From NCBI GenBank assembly GCA_002633005.1, contig NMRA01000285.1:488970-552969 (forward strand): 64,000 nucleotides of DNA, written 5' to 3'. Position numbers and translations under genes: made by a program. This document shows, piece after piece, positions 36,331 to 49,600 of this stretch. The notes under the pieces were generated by a model. The model was not told the DNA's origin and searched no databases. It saw only the letters and a list, made by a program, of their open reading frames with translations. Position 1 is the stretch's first letter, and the number at the start of each line of letters is the position of its first letter. Source of the stretch: Phoronis australis. Its lineage: Eukaryota; Phoronida; Phoronidae.

Positions 36331-37666
36331 TTAGCGAAATTTCACTTATAAAGGCAAAGATTGTAAAAGGCCAAGCCCAATTTTCACTCATTTTTACGTA
36401 AGGTATGTGATAACCACAATCTGGAAAAATTATTTACAATTATAAATTTAATCCTGAGAGATTCCAGGCAAGGTGGTCTTTTTTGCTTAGCAACTAGCTA
36501 ATTTGTTTGAAGCACTTGACTAGATTTAATATTGCTGTACAACTATGTACAAGTTGGTTGAATTAATAAATAATTCATTAAAAACGCTCAGTTTTTTGAT
36601 TAACGAGTTAGAGTGGAGGCCACTAAATAAGGTTTAAGATAACCTTAAAGAAAAACAGTGAAAATACGGTCGTCTGAATAAACTCACACGGTTCTTGGCA
36701 ATACGCAACATCAGGGTGTGGGCTTTACGCAGAGCTTGGGCATGAGGACTTAGAAGGCGCAGATGGTTGTTTACCTGTTCTATCACGCAACTGGTTTCAC
36801 CATTTTGCATCCTTGCACGGTATTATTGGAATGCGCATTAATCCAAAGAGCTAATCACGTCTGCTTCAATAAAAATGGTACGTACGTCATGTACTTGTAT
36901 CTCTAGCCCGAAGTGGAACACTTAAACAATTCAAAGTAAGGTTCACAGGAACCCAACCATCCATCTCTGAAATGTGATGCTCCGATAGAAGCCAAATCTG
37001 TACTTTAGTTCTCTGCAGTCCCACGTAATCTTGTATTGTAATGCATGATATCTCGCAAAGATTAACCTTGTCTTACTGAACACACCTCGGTTCTGGAAAA
37101 TAGCTCATTCTCAGACCATTCCTATAAAGCAATAGGTTACGTTACCGTCACCAGAACTTGTGTTTGCACTAACGTGGAGCTCCGACTTGTGAAGCATGTA
37201 GTTGTCTGCAATTTTGTAAAAAATAGGGTCTGATCGCCGCCAGGCTCATTTTTAATCATGTGCTCAAATGTTTAAAAAAACTATTTCAGCTAGCATCAGA
37301 TGACCCAAATCACATTAATCAGCTTTCCTCAGTTGGATTTTGTTTTTGGAAATATGAAATAAAACAATTAATCGATTTTCAAAACGCACCTGATGCAAAT
37401 CTGTTATTTTCCTAGTCCTCAGATACATTTCTGTCCCAGTCTATACTGTATTATAAGATTGCCAACATACCGCTTTACGTTTTTATGATAATATGAACAT
37501 ACAACAAACTGAAATGAACAAGGAAAAAGAAAAAAAGAAAGCCGACGAAATTATAGCTAAATCGAAATGTCGCAGCCAATGACAATACATGTCATCAACT
37601 TAATCTGCATCTTCCATACGGTTTTATGTCATTAATAATCCGGATGTGGCTATGCGCAAATGAATA

Positions 37667-40600
37667 TCAATATCCGTCAGGTCGACCGCCTTTCCTAAAG
37701 TCTGAATAAGCCTGCAAGCCTTCGTCGGTCACAAAAATGGCTTGGACACTGGACGGTCGTAGACTAAAGGTGTTGGACATGTTGTGGCCCATCTTCTCAA
37801 GTGCAGTAATCACATCCTGAAAAACAAATAAATCAATGTGTGAAGCCTCGAAAGCACTAAACGGTCGCTAAATCTTCTTCTTACCGCGTCAGGGGGAACG
37901 AGAGTCTTCATAGCAGCGGCGTTGCTGCGATTTTGTCTAGCTTCAGACTCTTTGGATTTGTGAAAATGTGACTAGTCGACACCTACTTTTTACCTGGTTT
38001 CTGGAGTGCGGAGAGTTTTGGGAGTCTGAATGCGCTGTCTTAGATAACTTCATGCAGTTATATACTTCCGGTAGTCGCTAAAGGTAAGAAAATGACTTGT
38101 AGATCTTCCGTTCGAGGCAAAACGCGTGTTGCTTTAAAGTCCTTATCTCAAAGGGCATTCTAGTTCAAAAACTTAAAAACATATACCAAATTAAGTAATA
38201 TGTAACATGGCATAATGTTCACATACTTTCTGTTATCAGACTAAAAGCCTTTTTAGCACAATTTAGTACCTCGGCCGAGATCGGGAAATCATCGACTTTT
38301 CCCGTTTATTTCCGTGACCTGAGTTCCTGTGTGTCAGTTCAGGAACGATTCCTGAATGCCAGCCATGTTGTCGTTGAAAACGTATTGACATCACCGTGAG
38401 CGTAAATGCGTTTTTACTTTGGTTGTTTTTATTTCCCATTTTTGGTCCTTTTTATACAAACTTGATTATTTGTTGTCTTAATTTTACCTGTTCTTTACAC
38501 TATGACGAATGGTATTTAATGCAACATCATAAGTTTGTGAAGTACCTTTGCAAAGTCTCCGGCGTAGCCAACGCTCGGCTACTGAGGTCAGCCCTGACTC
38601 ATCGCGAGGGTTCGTTAAATTAGCAACAGTACTCGTTTAGGTATTAAATCAGAGGAAAAAGTTTCTTGCTCAACAAATGTCTTATCTTTATCGCCATATC
38701 TTGAAATTGATGCGAAGTACCAGCCTAAAGTGAACAACTGCCGTGTCAAGGTGACTACCCGGACGTTTGTGCGCAGTGCGTAATTGGCAGCAAATTGGCA
38801 CCGGCTTTACTGGCCGTTTAAAATGTAAAATAGAAAAAAGGCATATTCATATGGCGATGTTTTGACAAACAAAAACAAGTTTTATCTCAAAACAGTGAGA
38901 TCCACATCTGTGCTTGATTTTGCTACCAGGACACAGTAACCGGCGAAGTAATTCCCCGGCCTACAGTAGCCGTGACTGTTCGCCGGGAAAATAATCACTT
39001 GGTAAATTGGCTTTGACTGAAAACGGGAAGCTATTCACACACTGTGAAAACTCGCAAAACGGCGCAGAAAGCCTTCTTGGCGTGAAAATTTGTATTGAAG
39101 TGGAAGTTCTACCTTGTTCACCTTTCATGGCCAGTTCTACGGTGGCAGTTAGTTGCATGGTCTTGCTAAGTGAAAACGGGAGCTAAAGTCACTCATCGGT
39201 GAGGACTAATACCAAATTGACCTTACTTAAAACTACTGTAGGAACCAACATTGGTTCCTAGCTTAAAATCGTTCATTTAATCGTTCACGATAACTCATAA
39301 CTTGTCGCGATGCTGTCAACTCAGGCTTCTTTCACAGTAAAACAGTTGTCAGTTTTTTACCTCCGGAAATCCACTTTCATATTGCGTTACTGGCGGTAAC
39401 AACTGGTGGTGAATCCGGGGTGCGTCTATCGCCTCCTTTATGTTTTCACCAAACCAAAGAGCTCTCATGATCACCTAAGGAAGTGAAGATAAAGAGTATA
39501 CTTTCTTGTTTACGTATTATCCCATTTTCCTGCACAATTGTATATCTATACGAACAAAAAGAAGTATTTGTATTTAGTTACATGCCAAATAGTGCAGAAC
39601 GTGATTTTTAAAGTTCGACCATGTTTGCCAAAGTTAAAATCTTGACAGATGTTGAATTGTGACCGAACAGCAACACACGTCATACTCTATGCGTACAGTA
39701 CATGCGCCGTTTTTCAATTACACTTTCAGATATAGCCACAACCAAATAACTCTGACGCGAATTCTTGAGTCGCTGATGTTTTTGATGATTTTCTGGGCCC
39801 GGTCTCCAATCTTTTTACTTGAAATGGTACTCGAAATTAGGTTTGGCATTTTCTGCTCAACTTTTGGGCGAACTCAAGATAAGTGTCTATTATTCTATGC
39901 TCGAGTACACAATAACTTACGTAGATAATTTATTGCCCTTAGTTCACAGTTTGTAAACCCAATATTAAAGCAATAAGTTCGAGTTTTAACTCGAAATTTC
40001 GAGTTTTTACTCGATTTTGTAGCACGAATACAAGGGTGTTCAAGGGCAAACTTGAATTAGAAACTCCTATGCATAAACTATAATGTATTCGAGCACAGTT
40101 TGATAACCAATTATCTTAAGTTCGCACAAAAGGAGCAGAGAAATTGCTAAAAATAGTTTCGAGTTCGTTTCGAGCACAAAGATTAGAGACCGTGCCCTGG
40201 TAACGGAAATAATATTCCGTCATTGTGATGAGACCGATTTCTTGAAAAATAGGCTTAAATGAATTTCTTTTTAGCCAGCTAAACAGAACGAAGTACACGC
40301 TCAAATAAAGGAACCAGAAGAGCAATGATGATGGTACATTGCAAGTCAAGCTAGAGGTCAAGGTGGCTATCGCTGGCAAACAAAAACAGAAGAGAATTGT
40401 TTTTGAAACAATTACAAATCATCACTGTAAAAAAGAAACTTTATCTTTGCGCCCATGCGTATACTTACGTATGCTGTGGATGTTGTTATTTTCGATCCAC
40501 CGGAAGCTCCCACGACTAACTGGACGTCACCATTTCCGTCAACAAATATAGTTGGGCAAATCGAAGAAAGGGGTCGCTTTCCTGGTTCAATGAAATTAGC

Positions 40601-43600
40601 AGGTGACGGATGAATCCCAAAGCCGTTAATAATATTCGGAGAACAGAAATCGTCCATTTCGCAATTGAAAATAATACCCGTTCGTCGACCTTTTACCATT
40701 GACCCAAAACTAAAAACAAAACAATCATGAATCACAAGCACGTTCCATCATTTGGGCCCAATTCGACGTTAAGCACAAATCACAAATTACAAATAACGTC
40801 TGCGCTAACCTGCGCAAAAGCAAAAACATCTGTTGGATTAATCCTATCAATTCTGTAACCACGTACAACCTTACTGCGTGTTTATTGTACTCGTAATAGA
40901 GACAGCATCTCCATTGGGTGCCATTATTGAGGCGTGCGCCGTGCCAGTCAACTCGCGGTCCAGAAAAGTTGGTCCATAGTACTCGAAAGTATGCGTCATG
41001 TTGTCCCATATCTTATTCCGTATTTCTTCTGCGTAAGCCTTACTGGTCAGGTTGGCAATTAGCTGTTAAACGTAAAAGAATAGTATTTTCACATTCAAAT
41101 GACGACTATGAGCTGTTTAGTTTTAGTTTTAATATTCCACTGAGGACAAAACACCGTAATGAATCAACAGGGTAGCGCGTGACTTTGTAGTGTCTTATTT
41201 CTAAACAATTTCGTTTTCCAATCGCATTTCCCAGGTTCCTTTCCAGGGCATATCAAGTTTTACAACTTTTGCTTTCTTCGATGCAAATATGTTTAACTTC
41301 AGGCAACTTAGATCATAAAAAATGTGAGTCGTCGGGTATAAAAATTGTGCGGAGGTTTGAAATATCCACCTTCCAGTATATATGTTTAAAACTAACATCA
41401 CAGCGAATACAGTGTCGCAGTGTACTATGCCCTTGCTGTTTTTTCGTCTCTTTACAGGAACTTTATCACACTTGTATGCAATGAAATTACCTTTTCAGAA
41501 GTCAATCTCGTATACAACACTTATAGAATGTACGGCAGCGTCATTTGTTGCCTAGTCTTATGGAAGCTTCACCAATTTCGTGTTCCTCAAATCTAAATGC
41601 CAAAATCATGATTGTGTGTCCAATAACTGGGATTGCCTACTTTCGGGTCTCAACAACAATGCAAAGAAACTACTGGCAACCAGTTATAGGAAAACTTCAC
41701 TAACCGCGCTGATGTCAACAAAGTTTTCGTCTCCCAAGTCTGTCCTTTTGGCGTACGCAAACTTGAAAGCCTCGATGATCCTATGGTACGTTAGAACAGG
41801 CTCTTTTAGCAACGAATCTGTCTTCATTTTATACCCTGGAAGTATTTGGTCGACGGAAAATGAAGTTGATTAGCACAGAAATCCAAACACGGCTCCGTAA
41901 GTGATGCGTTTATGGGAGTCCCTGAAGTCACCAGGAGAGGTAGTGAAAATAATTGAATGTACCAGTGAATATGCCAAGTATCCAATAACAACTGCTGCAT
42001 GTGCAGCTACAGCAAAAGTAATAACATTCGGACGCAGCAACAATACTAACACTAACTGCAGTACGTGGTACAAAGACGGAGTCGTGCGATTTGCTTAATA
42101 CGTTACCGTCATTGAAAAGCATTTGGGTCGCAAACATAGTTTGAAACAATTTTGTGTGGCTGAAATATTTCTAAAATATTAGGATCTTTCGACACAAGAG
42201 CATATTCAAGATCAAAGAAATAAATTGCGAATTCGTCAGCACACATGTAATTTTCTGCAATCACACACAGGTTGATTGTAAGAAGTGTATCTTACCATCT
42301 AAAATATTTAAGATCAACCCCAGCACGATTCCGCTTGCTGGTGGTCTCACCGAGTAGAGCTTTAATCCTCTAATATCGAACGTCATTGGTTCTTTTTCTA
42401 GAACCCTATAATTCTGCAGGTCTTCTATTGTTATTATACCGTCTGAAATCAGGGAAACCAAAAACACGTGGGTGAGTGTAAACACAAAAACGAAAGGATC
42501 TTCCAAACACCTCGGTTCGAGAAACGTTTTTCTCACATGACCTGGATGTGTTACGACACGACTGGTTAACACCGAGTATTTTTTGATAATACAAGGACGA
42601 TTCACAAAGTAGTGCAAAGTAGAAATCCATACGCCTCACATTGTGTCGTCTGGAAAACTAAATCAACAAAACGCGCGCAACCAAGCAATGCCGGAATTCC
42701 GTGAAAGTGCAGGTTATGATTGACAAATCGGTTGACGCAACTGCACGCAATCCCAGTCGGAAGGACATGCAAACAACTTCTTAAACGGACCCATCTCCGG
42801 CGGCGATTTCCATATCCACGTTCATTCAAACGGAGACGATCTCGACTCAAGAAACGCTTTGAGACTGTCCAGCTGTGCTGTCTCAAGGTCAATTCAGTAC
42901 TCGTGTGAGGTTAAGCCTTTCTCAGTGGCGGATCTAGGATATCACAAGGGGGGCCAACATTTTTTCTGTAAGCACTTGCGCAAACCACGATTGTAGATGC
43001 GCATAGCACCGAATGGGGGCCCCCCTCCCGCCCAGGAAATTTTTCTGTTTTTTCATCTAAAAATCAAGCATTTTTCTTGTTTCCTGAAGTATTATCCAAG
43101 ATAAAAATTAGAACGTGTCAAACAGGAAGAAACTGCACCCACCGCAGACTCGAACTCACGACCCGCGCGTGCTTTACCACTACACCACCACGATTTAACT
43201 CGTAATCTGATTCTAAGAGACCTACTTGTTTATGGTCCACAGCGTTTGCGCGCGAAATCTACTTCTTTTCGTAATGCTTATTACACGTTTTGTATTTTGT
43301 GCACTCGGTTCGTAACAAATTTGCTGTATTTAAAATAGTCTTCAAATGCCCAAAAGACCAAATCCGTTTTTCGTGTTGGCAATAATGACGAGATTGCTTT
43401 GGAAATCGTCTTAAGTTAAGGTTTAACAAAGAGAGAATTATGAGTTTCTGAGTGATTCACTAATTAAGGCTTGGATTAAATTCACATCTTACCAGCAGCT
43501 TGTGTTTTTTCATCGTCACTCAGGTTCCATTTTCTTTAAAAAATGAAGAAAATTTTCTTCCTTGCATAGTGGAGCAGACGACGGAAACGGAGTCGTAGTG

Positions 43601-46600
43601 CGCAGCGCCACTGCCGGTCGTCTGGGATATCGCGGGAGAGCCTATTATATAATTATATACTTAGCCATAGTTCCGTTACAACTGCGCCGTGTTCCGAATT
43701 TGACACTTGAAATTGGAGCTGAGCCCCCCACCCCAACACTAAAACTGCACACATTTAAATCTTCTTTCATCCGTATAATTTTAATTACCTGGGTTAATTA
43801 ATAAACTCAACATTTCCCTACGCTCTTGCTGTTTTATTTTTTGCGGCATCCAGGGGAGGGGGCGGGCCCCCTGCCCCCCTAAATCTGCCTATGTTTCTGA
43901 CTGTTATTTATTAACATTTGCCCATGTCATAAACCTGAGACGAATGTAGGATTGCCTGTCACTGAAATGTCGTTAATCATGTCTTCTCATTGGTTCAAGT
44001 AATGAAACCGACATGATAACATTCAGTCATTCCCATCAGTTGAAATCTGGGAAACCCCTGTCAGTTTACTGTTACGTATTATGGCCACCACCTTTGACTT
44101 GAGTAGTTGCAATTTATTAAAACGGGCAGTGTCCGAAGTATACAAAATCAAGAAAACCCCGATCCCGTGGCTAAACGCAAACAAGTACAGTGCACTGAAG
44201 GCGTGTGCAAGTGGTGGCGATGTGATCGATAAATTTCCGACCAAGCATGCGCATTGATGCCTACACGGAATTCCATGTGTCGTTCATCATGTTTCCACAG
44301 GGCCACTTTTTAGTATATAGGTGGCGCTGTGTCAGAGGGTGAGGGACACCTTGATCCTTTATACCTGGTTACTACAAAACCTCCTGATATGCCGCGTGAC
44401 CTATAATGCTCCATCTGCTAGCAGAGACCGATTGCAAATTTTGTTCAAGATCAAGAAACGGAACATCATATAAGATTAAAACGCTTTTCAGAAATCTTAA
44501 CCATTAATGGAAATTTGCATAAAAAGTGAAGCATTCACGTGTCACGAGGTACAAGGAATGTGCTAACTATGGAATATAAACATACTGCTTTCTTTAATGT
44601 CATTCACAATGTCCTCAGAAAGACTTCCGTTGTAAAACGCATTGGCGCCCTCCTCAGCTATTATTCTCAATGTGTGAGCTAATTTTGCGCGGTACATTGT
44701 ATCTCCCTCTTTTAGTAGATTTCCATTGTGCTCGTCCGTGAAGACCTCTCTGAAATTGAAATACAATTTGTTTGAATACACAAAACTGCAACTATTTTGT
44801 AGAAAGGAAATTGAATGTGTCAGTCGCCGACTGGAACAATTTTGCTTGATTTCTGTACACAACAAACAGTTAATACGTTCAAATTAGGGGTACTGTCTCG
44901 TTGCCAGTAGGCCCCAGGAGTTATAACATTATGGGGGGATTTCAGGCAGCGGAAGGGTTACGTTGGTGCTAAAGGAGGACGGTGGCTCGAGATATTTTTA
45001 AATAGTGTTATTGATATATAGAAACGTATATGCAAGGGAGATAAAAAGCACGCATACACACAGGCACACACGCACAAACACACACATGCATAAACACACG
45101 CATAACAAACAAATATCAATTTGAGATGTATCTGGAAAGGTTTAGTTAGTCAATTATTATAGAATACCTGTCATCTTTAAAGAGTTTCCACCATGACAGG
45201 GGTAGCTCACCATGGGGGGCTGGGGGTCTAAAACCCCAAATTTTTTCAGTACCGCGCAGCCCATGCCATGACCCTTTGTCTCAACACAAATTTTATAAAG
45301 GTTACATGAACCTTATTTACCAGGTTACACTTATGTGGAAATACCTTACATTTTGTAACTCCTACAAAGTATATATTTTCTGAAAGGTGAATAATTTTCG
45401 TAGCAAAATTTATTATCCTTATTTACTTGTCTTTATTTTTATGAGACATGCATTTTTACTACTTTTTGAATTTGAGCAGAGATTCTAAAGACCAATTTGG
45501 TCTTTTGTGAACATGTTGATAACGGCATTTTCGAGAGAACTATGTCTCAGGTTTTTGAAATAGATCATTGTTTTTTAATTAACCACTTTTTAGAGCAATT
45601 TGAGCAAAAACGGCCGACGTACTATTGATTTTAAAGGCTTCGTTCTGAAAAATGGGACCTAATTCGAGATTCTTAGACCAGTTTCCTTTAGAAGGGTATC
45701 AAATAGCCAACCGTTCGAAATTTCATAGCAATCCGTTCCCGCATCGCCGAGAAATCGATTCTCAAATATTGAAAGAAACTCCAAAATCGCAACGCGAGAA
45801 ATCGGTAACAACGCACGGCGGTGATCGAGATCGAAGTGCACAATCAGACTTTTCATGAGTTTATTGACTGTGACAGCTAGTACTTTTTATAGGTACTCGG
45901 GTGACATGGGTCGCTGAGATGATAAGAGCGGTGGTTACTCCGAAGATACCTGGATTATACATTCTAACTGATAACCAACCTGAGTTGCTCATTTCCCAAA
46001 ATTTGATGTTTGGACGTAGCCATAGATTTTGACAAAGCCACGCCAACTTTAAAGCCTTCTTCGCAAAACTTAATTGTAGGCTCAAACAGCGTCTTCCACG
46101 GAAGTTTGCCAAACTTCTGGTGAGCTGCCCAGTATCCGGCCAACTCCCCTGGTACACCGATTGATAATCCTCCTAGAACAATATCAAGCATGACTTTCTG
46201 AAGTAAGCTCAAAGAAAACAAAATCACTTAATATCTTCGATAAAAAATTAATCAACGCCGAAAATAGGCAGTGTTGTGCTACTGAATAATATACACAATG
46301 TGACGTTAAGGATATTTCAAACCTTATTTAATGACCTTCATTTTAGCGCCTCATGTATCAAAAAACAAGCTATGTCAACTAGTAATAGTATATATTTTCT
46401 GACAGGAAAAGATCATTCAGAAATTATAAAAACACGAACTGTCAGTATTATTATTTCGTTGATACCTTTACAAGTCAAAATTTCATTGTCAAGAATGCTA
46501 CATACACAGCAAAATAACCCCTTGGTAGATTTTAATGAAGCCATTTTTAAATGAAAACTTCCCAATTAAGCTCCAAAAAGCTTTTAAAGGCGAAGGCAAC

Positions 46601-49600
46601 CCTTTTTCATGTCATTTTTAGTAAAAATAAGGCTGGTTGATTTTTTCAGACTTATTTTTCACTTAATTACAACTTTTTTAATTTAATTAATTACTCGCCC
46701 TCTACTCAGGAATTGGACGTTTTGGAAGGCAAGAATTTCGCGCCAGTTTGTTCCTGCGTTGAGTTTACTGTGAGGATCTGTACTACTTTTGTTTTCGTGC
46801 CGTTTTTCTAAAATTGTCGCCACCAATTCCCATCGACGAGTATTCTACTACAAGCTAGGTTGTTACAGAACTCAATTACGTTGGATTTAGGGATTGTTTA
46901 GTTTGTAGTAACCTGAAAATGGCTGGAGTCGGCGGCCCATATTACAGTGACAGTAGTGACGTGAGTAACGGACAGTCATAGACAGTCAGTGAGTGGGTAT
47001 ACATGTATGTTTGAACCCGAGTATAATGAGGGAGAGTACGTACAGGCACAACCGTCCCACTTTCGCGAGTGTCCCGCGACACACTCCAACCGGATGGTGA
47101 CTTGAGCACACAAACTGCTTACATCCCGCCGCGTGACTCCCTCGCCTCACACCTGGCACTTCCTAAGTAGCTCCAATATTTTAGACAAGCCCACAATAAA
47201 CTTATCAAAGTTTGGCTCACCGATCTGTTTATTGGAGGACGAACTGGCATCTTCACTGGTTGTCGAACTGGGCCTGTATTCACTCCCACTAATCAACATC
47301 GCTGCAGAGCTGCTTACAGGCTCTCGGCTAGAGACAACGGCAAAGGGCATCTTACTGCTAGTTCCCAGAATTGCACGCTCTGTACGTTCGGCGGCCCGAG
47401 TGACAATAGATGAAGTGCCTCCAGTCACTGTAGTGGCCACAGCTCGCAAGGCTTCTCGCTTCAAAGGCGCACTTCTCGGGGGTGGCGACGGGGCTCTGCC
47501 GGAAATCAACAGCGACGGTATGGCACCCTTCTTCAGGCGTTGTTTCACAGGGACCTTCATTAATTCAGCGTACATATCTCTCACGTAATCTGACGACAGA
47601 AAATGCTTGCCACACACTGGATAACCCTCCACTGCTTTGTTCGTTGTGTGGACGGGTAACGCTGCATTCTTCACACGAACGAGCCAAGTACGGCGAAGTG
47701 TGTCATCCTTCGGAAAGCGATGCACAGGTACTCCCAAAGCGCGCGCGAGACGACAATGAGTACTCAGCAACAGTATGGCATGTTGACTGACTCAAGCAAA
47801 CGACGACCTAACTTATCACAACCGAGGTAGAACAATGACTGACTCGACAGACCTCACATTCAAACTACATGAAAAGAAATGGCGCGAAATTCTTGCCTTC
47901 CAAAACGTCACTTCCGGAGTAGAGGACGAGCAATTAATTAAATTACGGAAAGCTGTAACTAAGTGAAAAATATGTCTGGGATAATCAACGAACCTTATTT
48001 TTGCTAAAATGACATGAAAAAGGTTGCTCATTTAATTTCTATGCCAAATTAATTCGCAAAATGTTCGGTATTTTTGGAAAAATAGCTGTTGTATTCGTCT
48101 ATCTTACGTTACGCAAAAACTAGTTGTTTAAATTTGAAAATCCCAAAAAAGTTTTGGACATTCATGATTTAAAGTTTCAATGAAATTCACCGAGCCGTTT
48201 TCGAAACTTCGTGTTTCTAATTTGAAATTTAGTCGATTTGCCGAATCCCAGAAAAAGCACAAAACGTAGCGAGTTTTTAAAATCTGATGGTTATCGCTTA
48301 ATTATTCGGTGAAAACTTGTTTTAAGTCAATAAAACTTATATATCCCCTAGCCATGTTCGCTATATTTCAACATTCACTGGCAATGTCAACTGAAGTTGC
48401 AGTGCGTAATTAAACGCGGGTCGTATGCATGCAGACGCACGACACCCTCAGGATCAAAATTACGTTTTGTGTTAATTTACCCCGACATCTTTCTATCCTA
48501 TGTAACCTCGTTTACTCAATATTATGGCGAATCGGTGAATGAAAGGACCGAGGGTAAATACGAAACTACTCCATTCCTGGCGGGAGATTCGACTTGAGTG
48601 ACAACCTTGTAACCTCTGACCTCGGATAAGTGCTGTAGTAAACAAATTTCCACGCGGTTGCCCGATTCCAAGGTGGTTCTGCTAATTCTTTTTTCTCCCT
48701 ACACGGTAAATATTTGGTATTTGAAGTTCCCCGAGAACGAAGATATTTTGATAGGCACATGTGAAGTATTTTAAAAACGACCAATTTTTGTGAATAAGGT
48801 TTGAGATATCTTCAAATCGAAAAGGATTGCAACGAGCAATTTTCCCTAAGCTAGACCGACAGACCTAAAGAAAAAAATATTTTGACAGTAACAGAAATTC
48901 AAAGTCTCTACGAAAAAACTGTGAAAACACCTGGTGAACAGACCTCTGTTTCAGTGACAGAAAACCACTTTGAATGTGCAATTTAGTCTGTTTTTCACGT
49001 TCTATGCCATTTTAGTCGTCCAAAAGTATATTACGTTGACACACTACAGTTAGTTACTAGGTAAGCCTTTCACGGTTTTGTATGTCGCGGTCACTGAAAC
49101 TGCGCAATAAAACTACCTCTTTCGATTAACTTTACAAAATACCTTTCTTCTTTATGAAAACTTCGAAAAGCCAACGCGAACAGGACCAAGCCACCCTGAT
49201 TCTTGAGTTAACACAAGGAACGATATAAACCGAATCAGCAGGAATCCATTACGAGGAATTGAAAGGACAACTGTTTTGACGCATTTGAACTTGATTTCAA
49301 ACGTATTTTTAAAAAAGTAAATGGTAATGTTATCGGCAATCCAAGCATTGTGATTTAAAGTTGAAGTCGTAGCCTATAAAATGACACCCACCAACTCGGT
49401 CCCCGTATACTGCATATTAGTGGCGGTATGGTGCTTAAAATTGAATCTGAAAAAGGCAATTTAAATGTTACAAGCCATTTTCTTGTACTTAACTGCCTTA
49501 AAACGCTTAAAAGAGAGACACAGCTGCTCCTTTAATATATTTACTTCAAGACATTCAAGCTTACCCTCAGCGGCTAATGCCGCGTTCCCTTTATACATAT

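Larger units (their letters stand above)
33913..37666. other. Intergenic stretch between the channel and GGT-B 3' ends
   Basis: The channel and GGT-B converge on this 3.75 kb. It holds the SINE-like head, the tandem array and the LINE fragment listed separately. 36.4-37.66 kb shows nothing recognisable. Confidence 0.6.

Noticed and set aside
38396-38623. Hydrophobic 75-codon frame resembling a membrane protein
   Set aside because: It lies in a GGT-B intron, is T-rich by composition and has no homologous neighbour in frame.
43133-43195. A tRNA gene on the - strand
   Set aside because: The distance between boxes A and B is too short to hold an anticodon arm.
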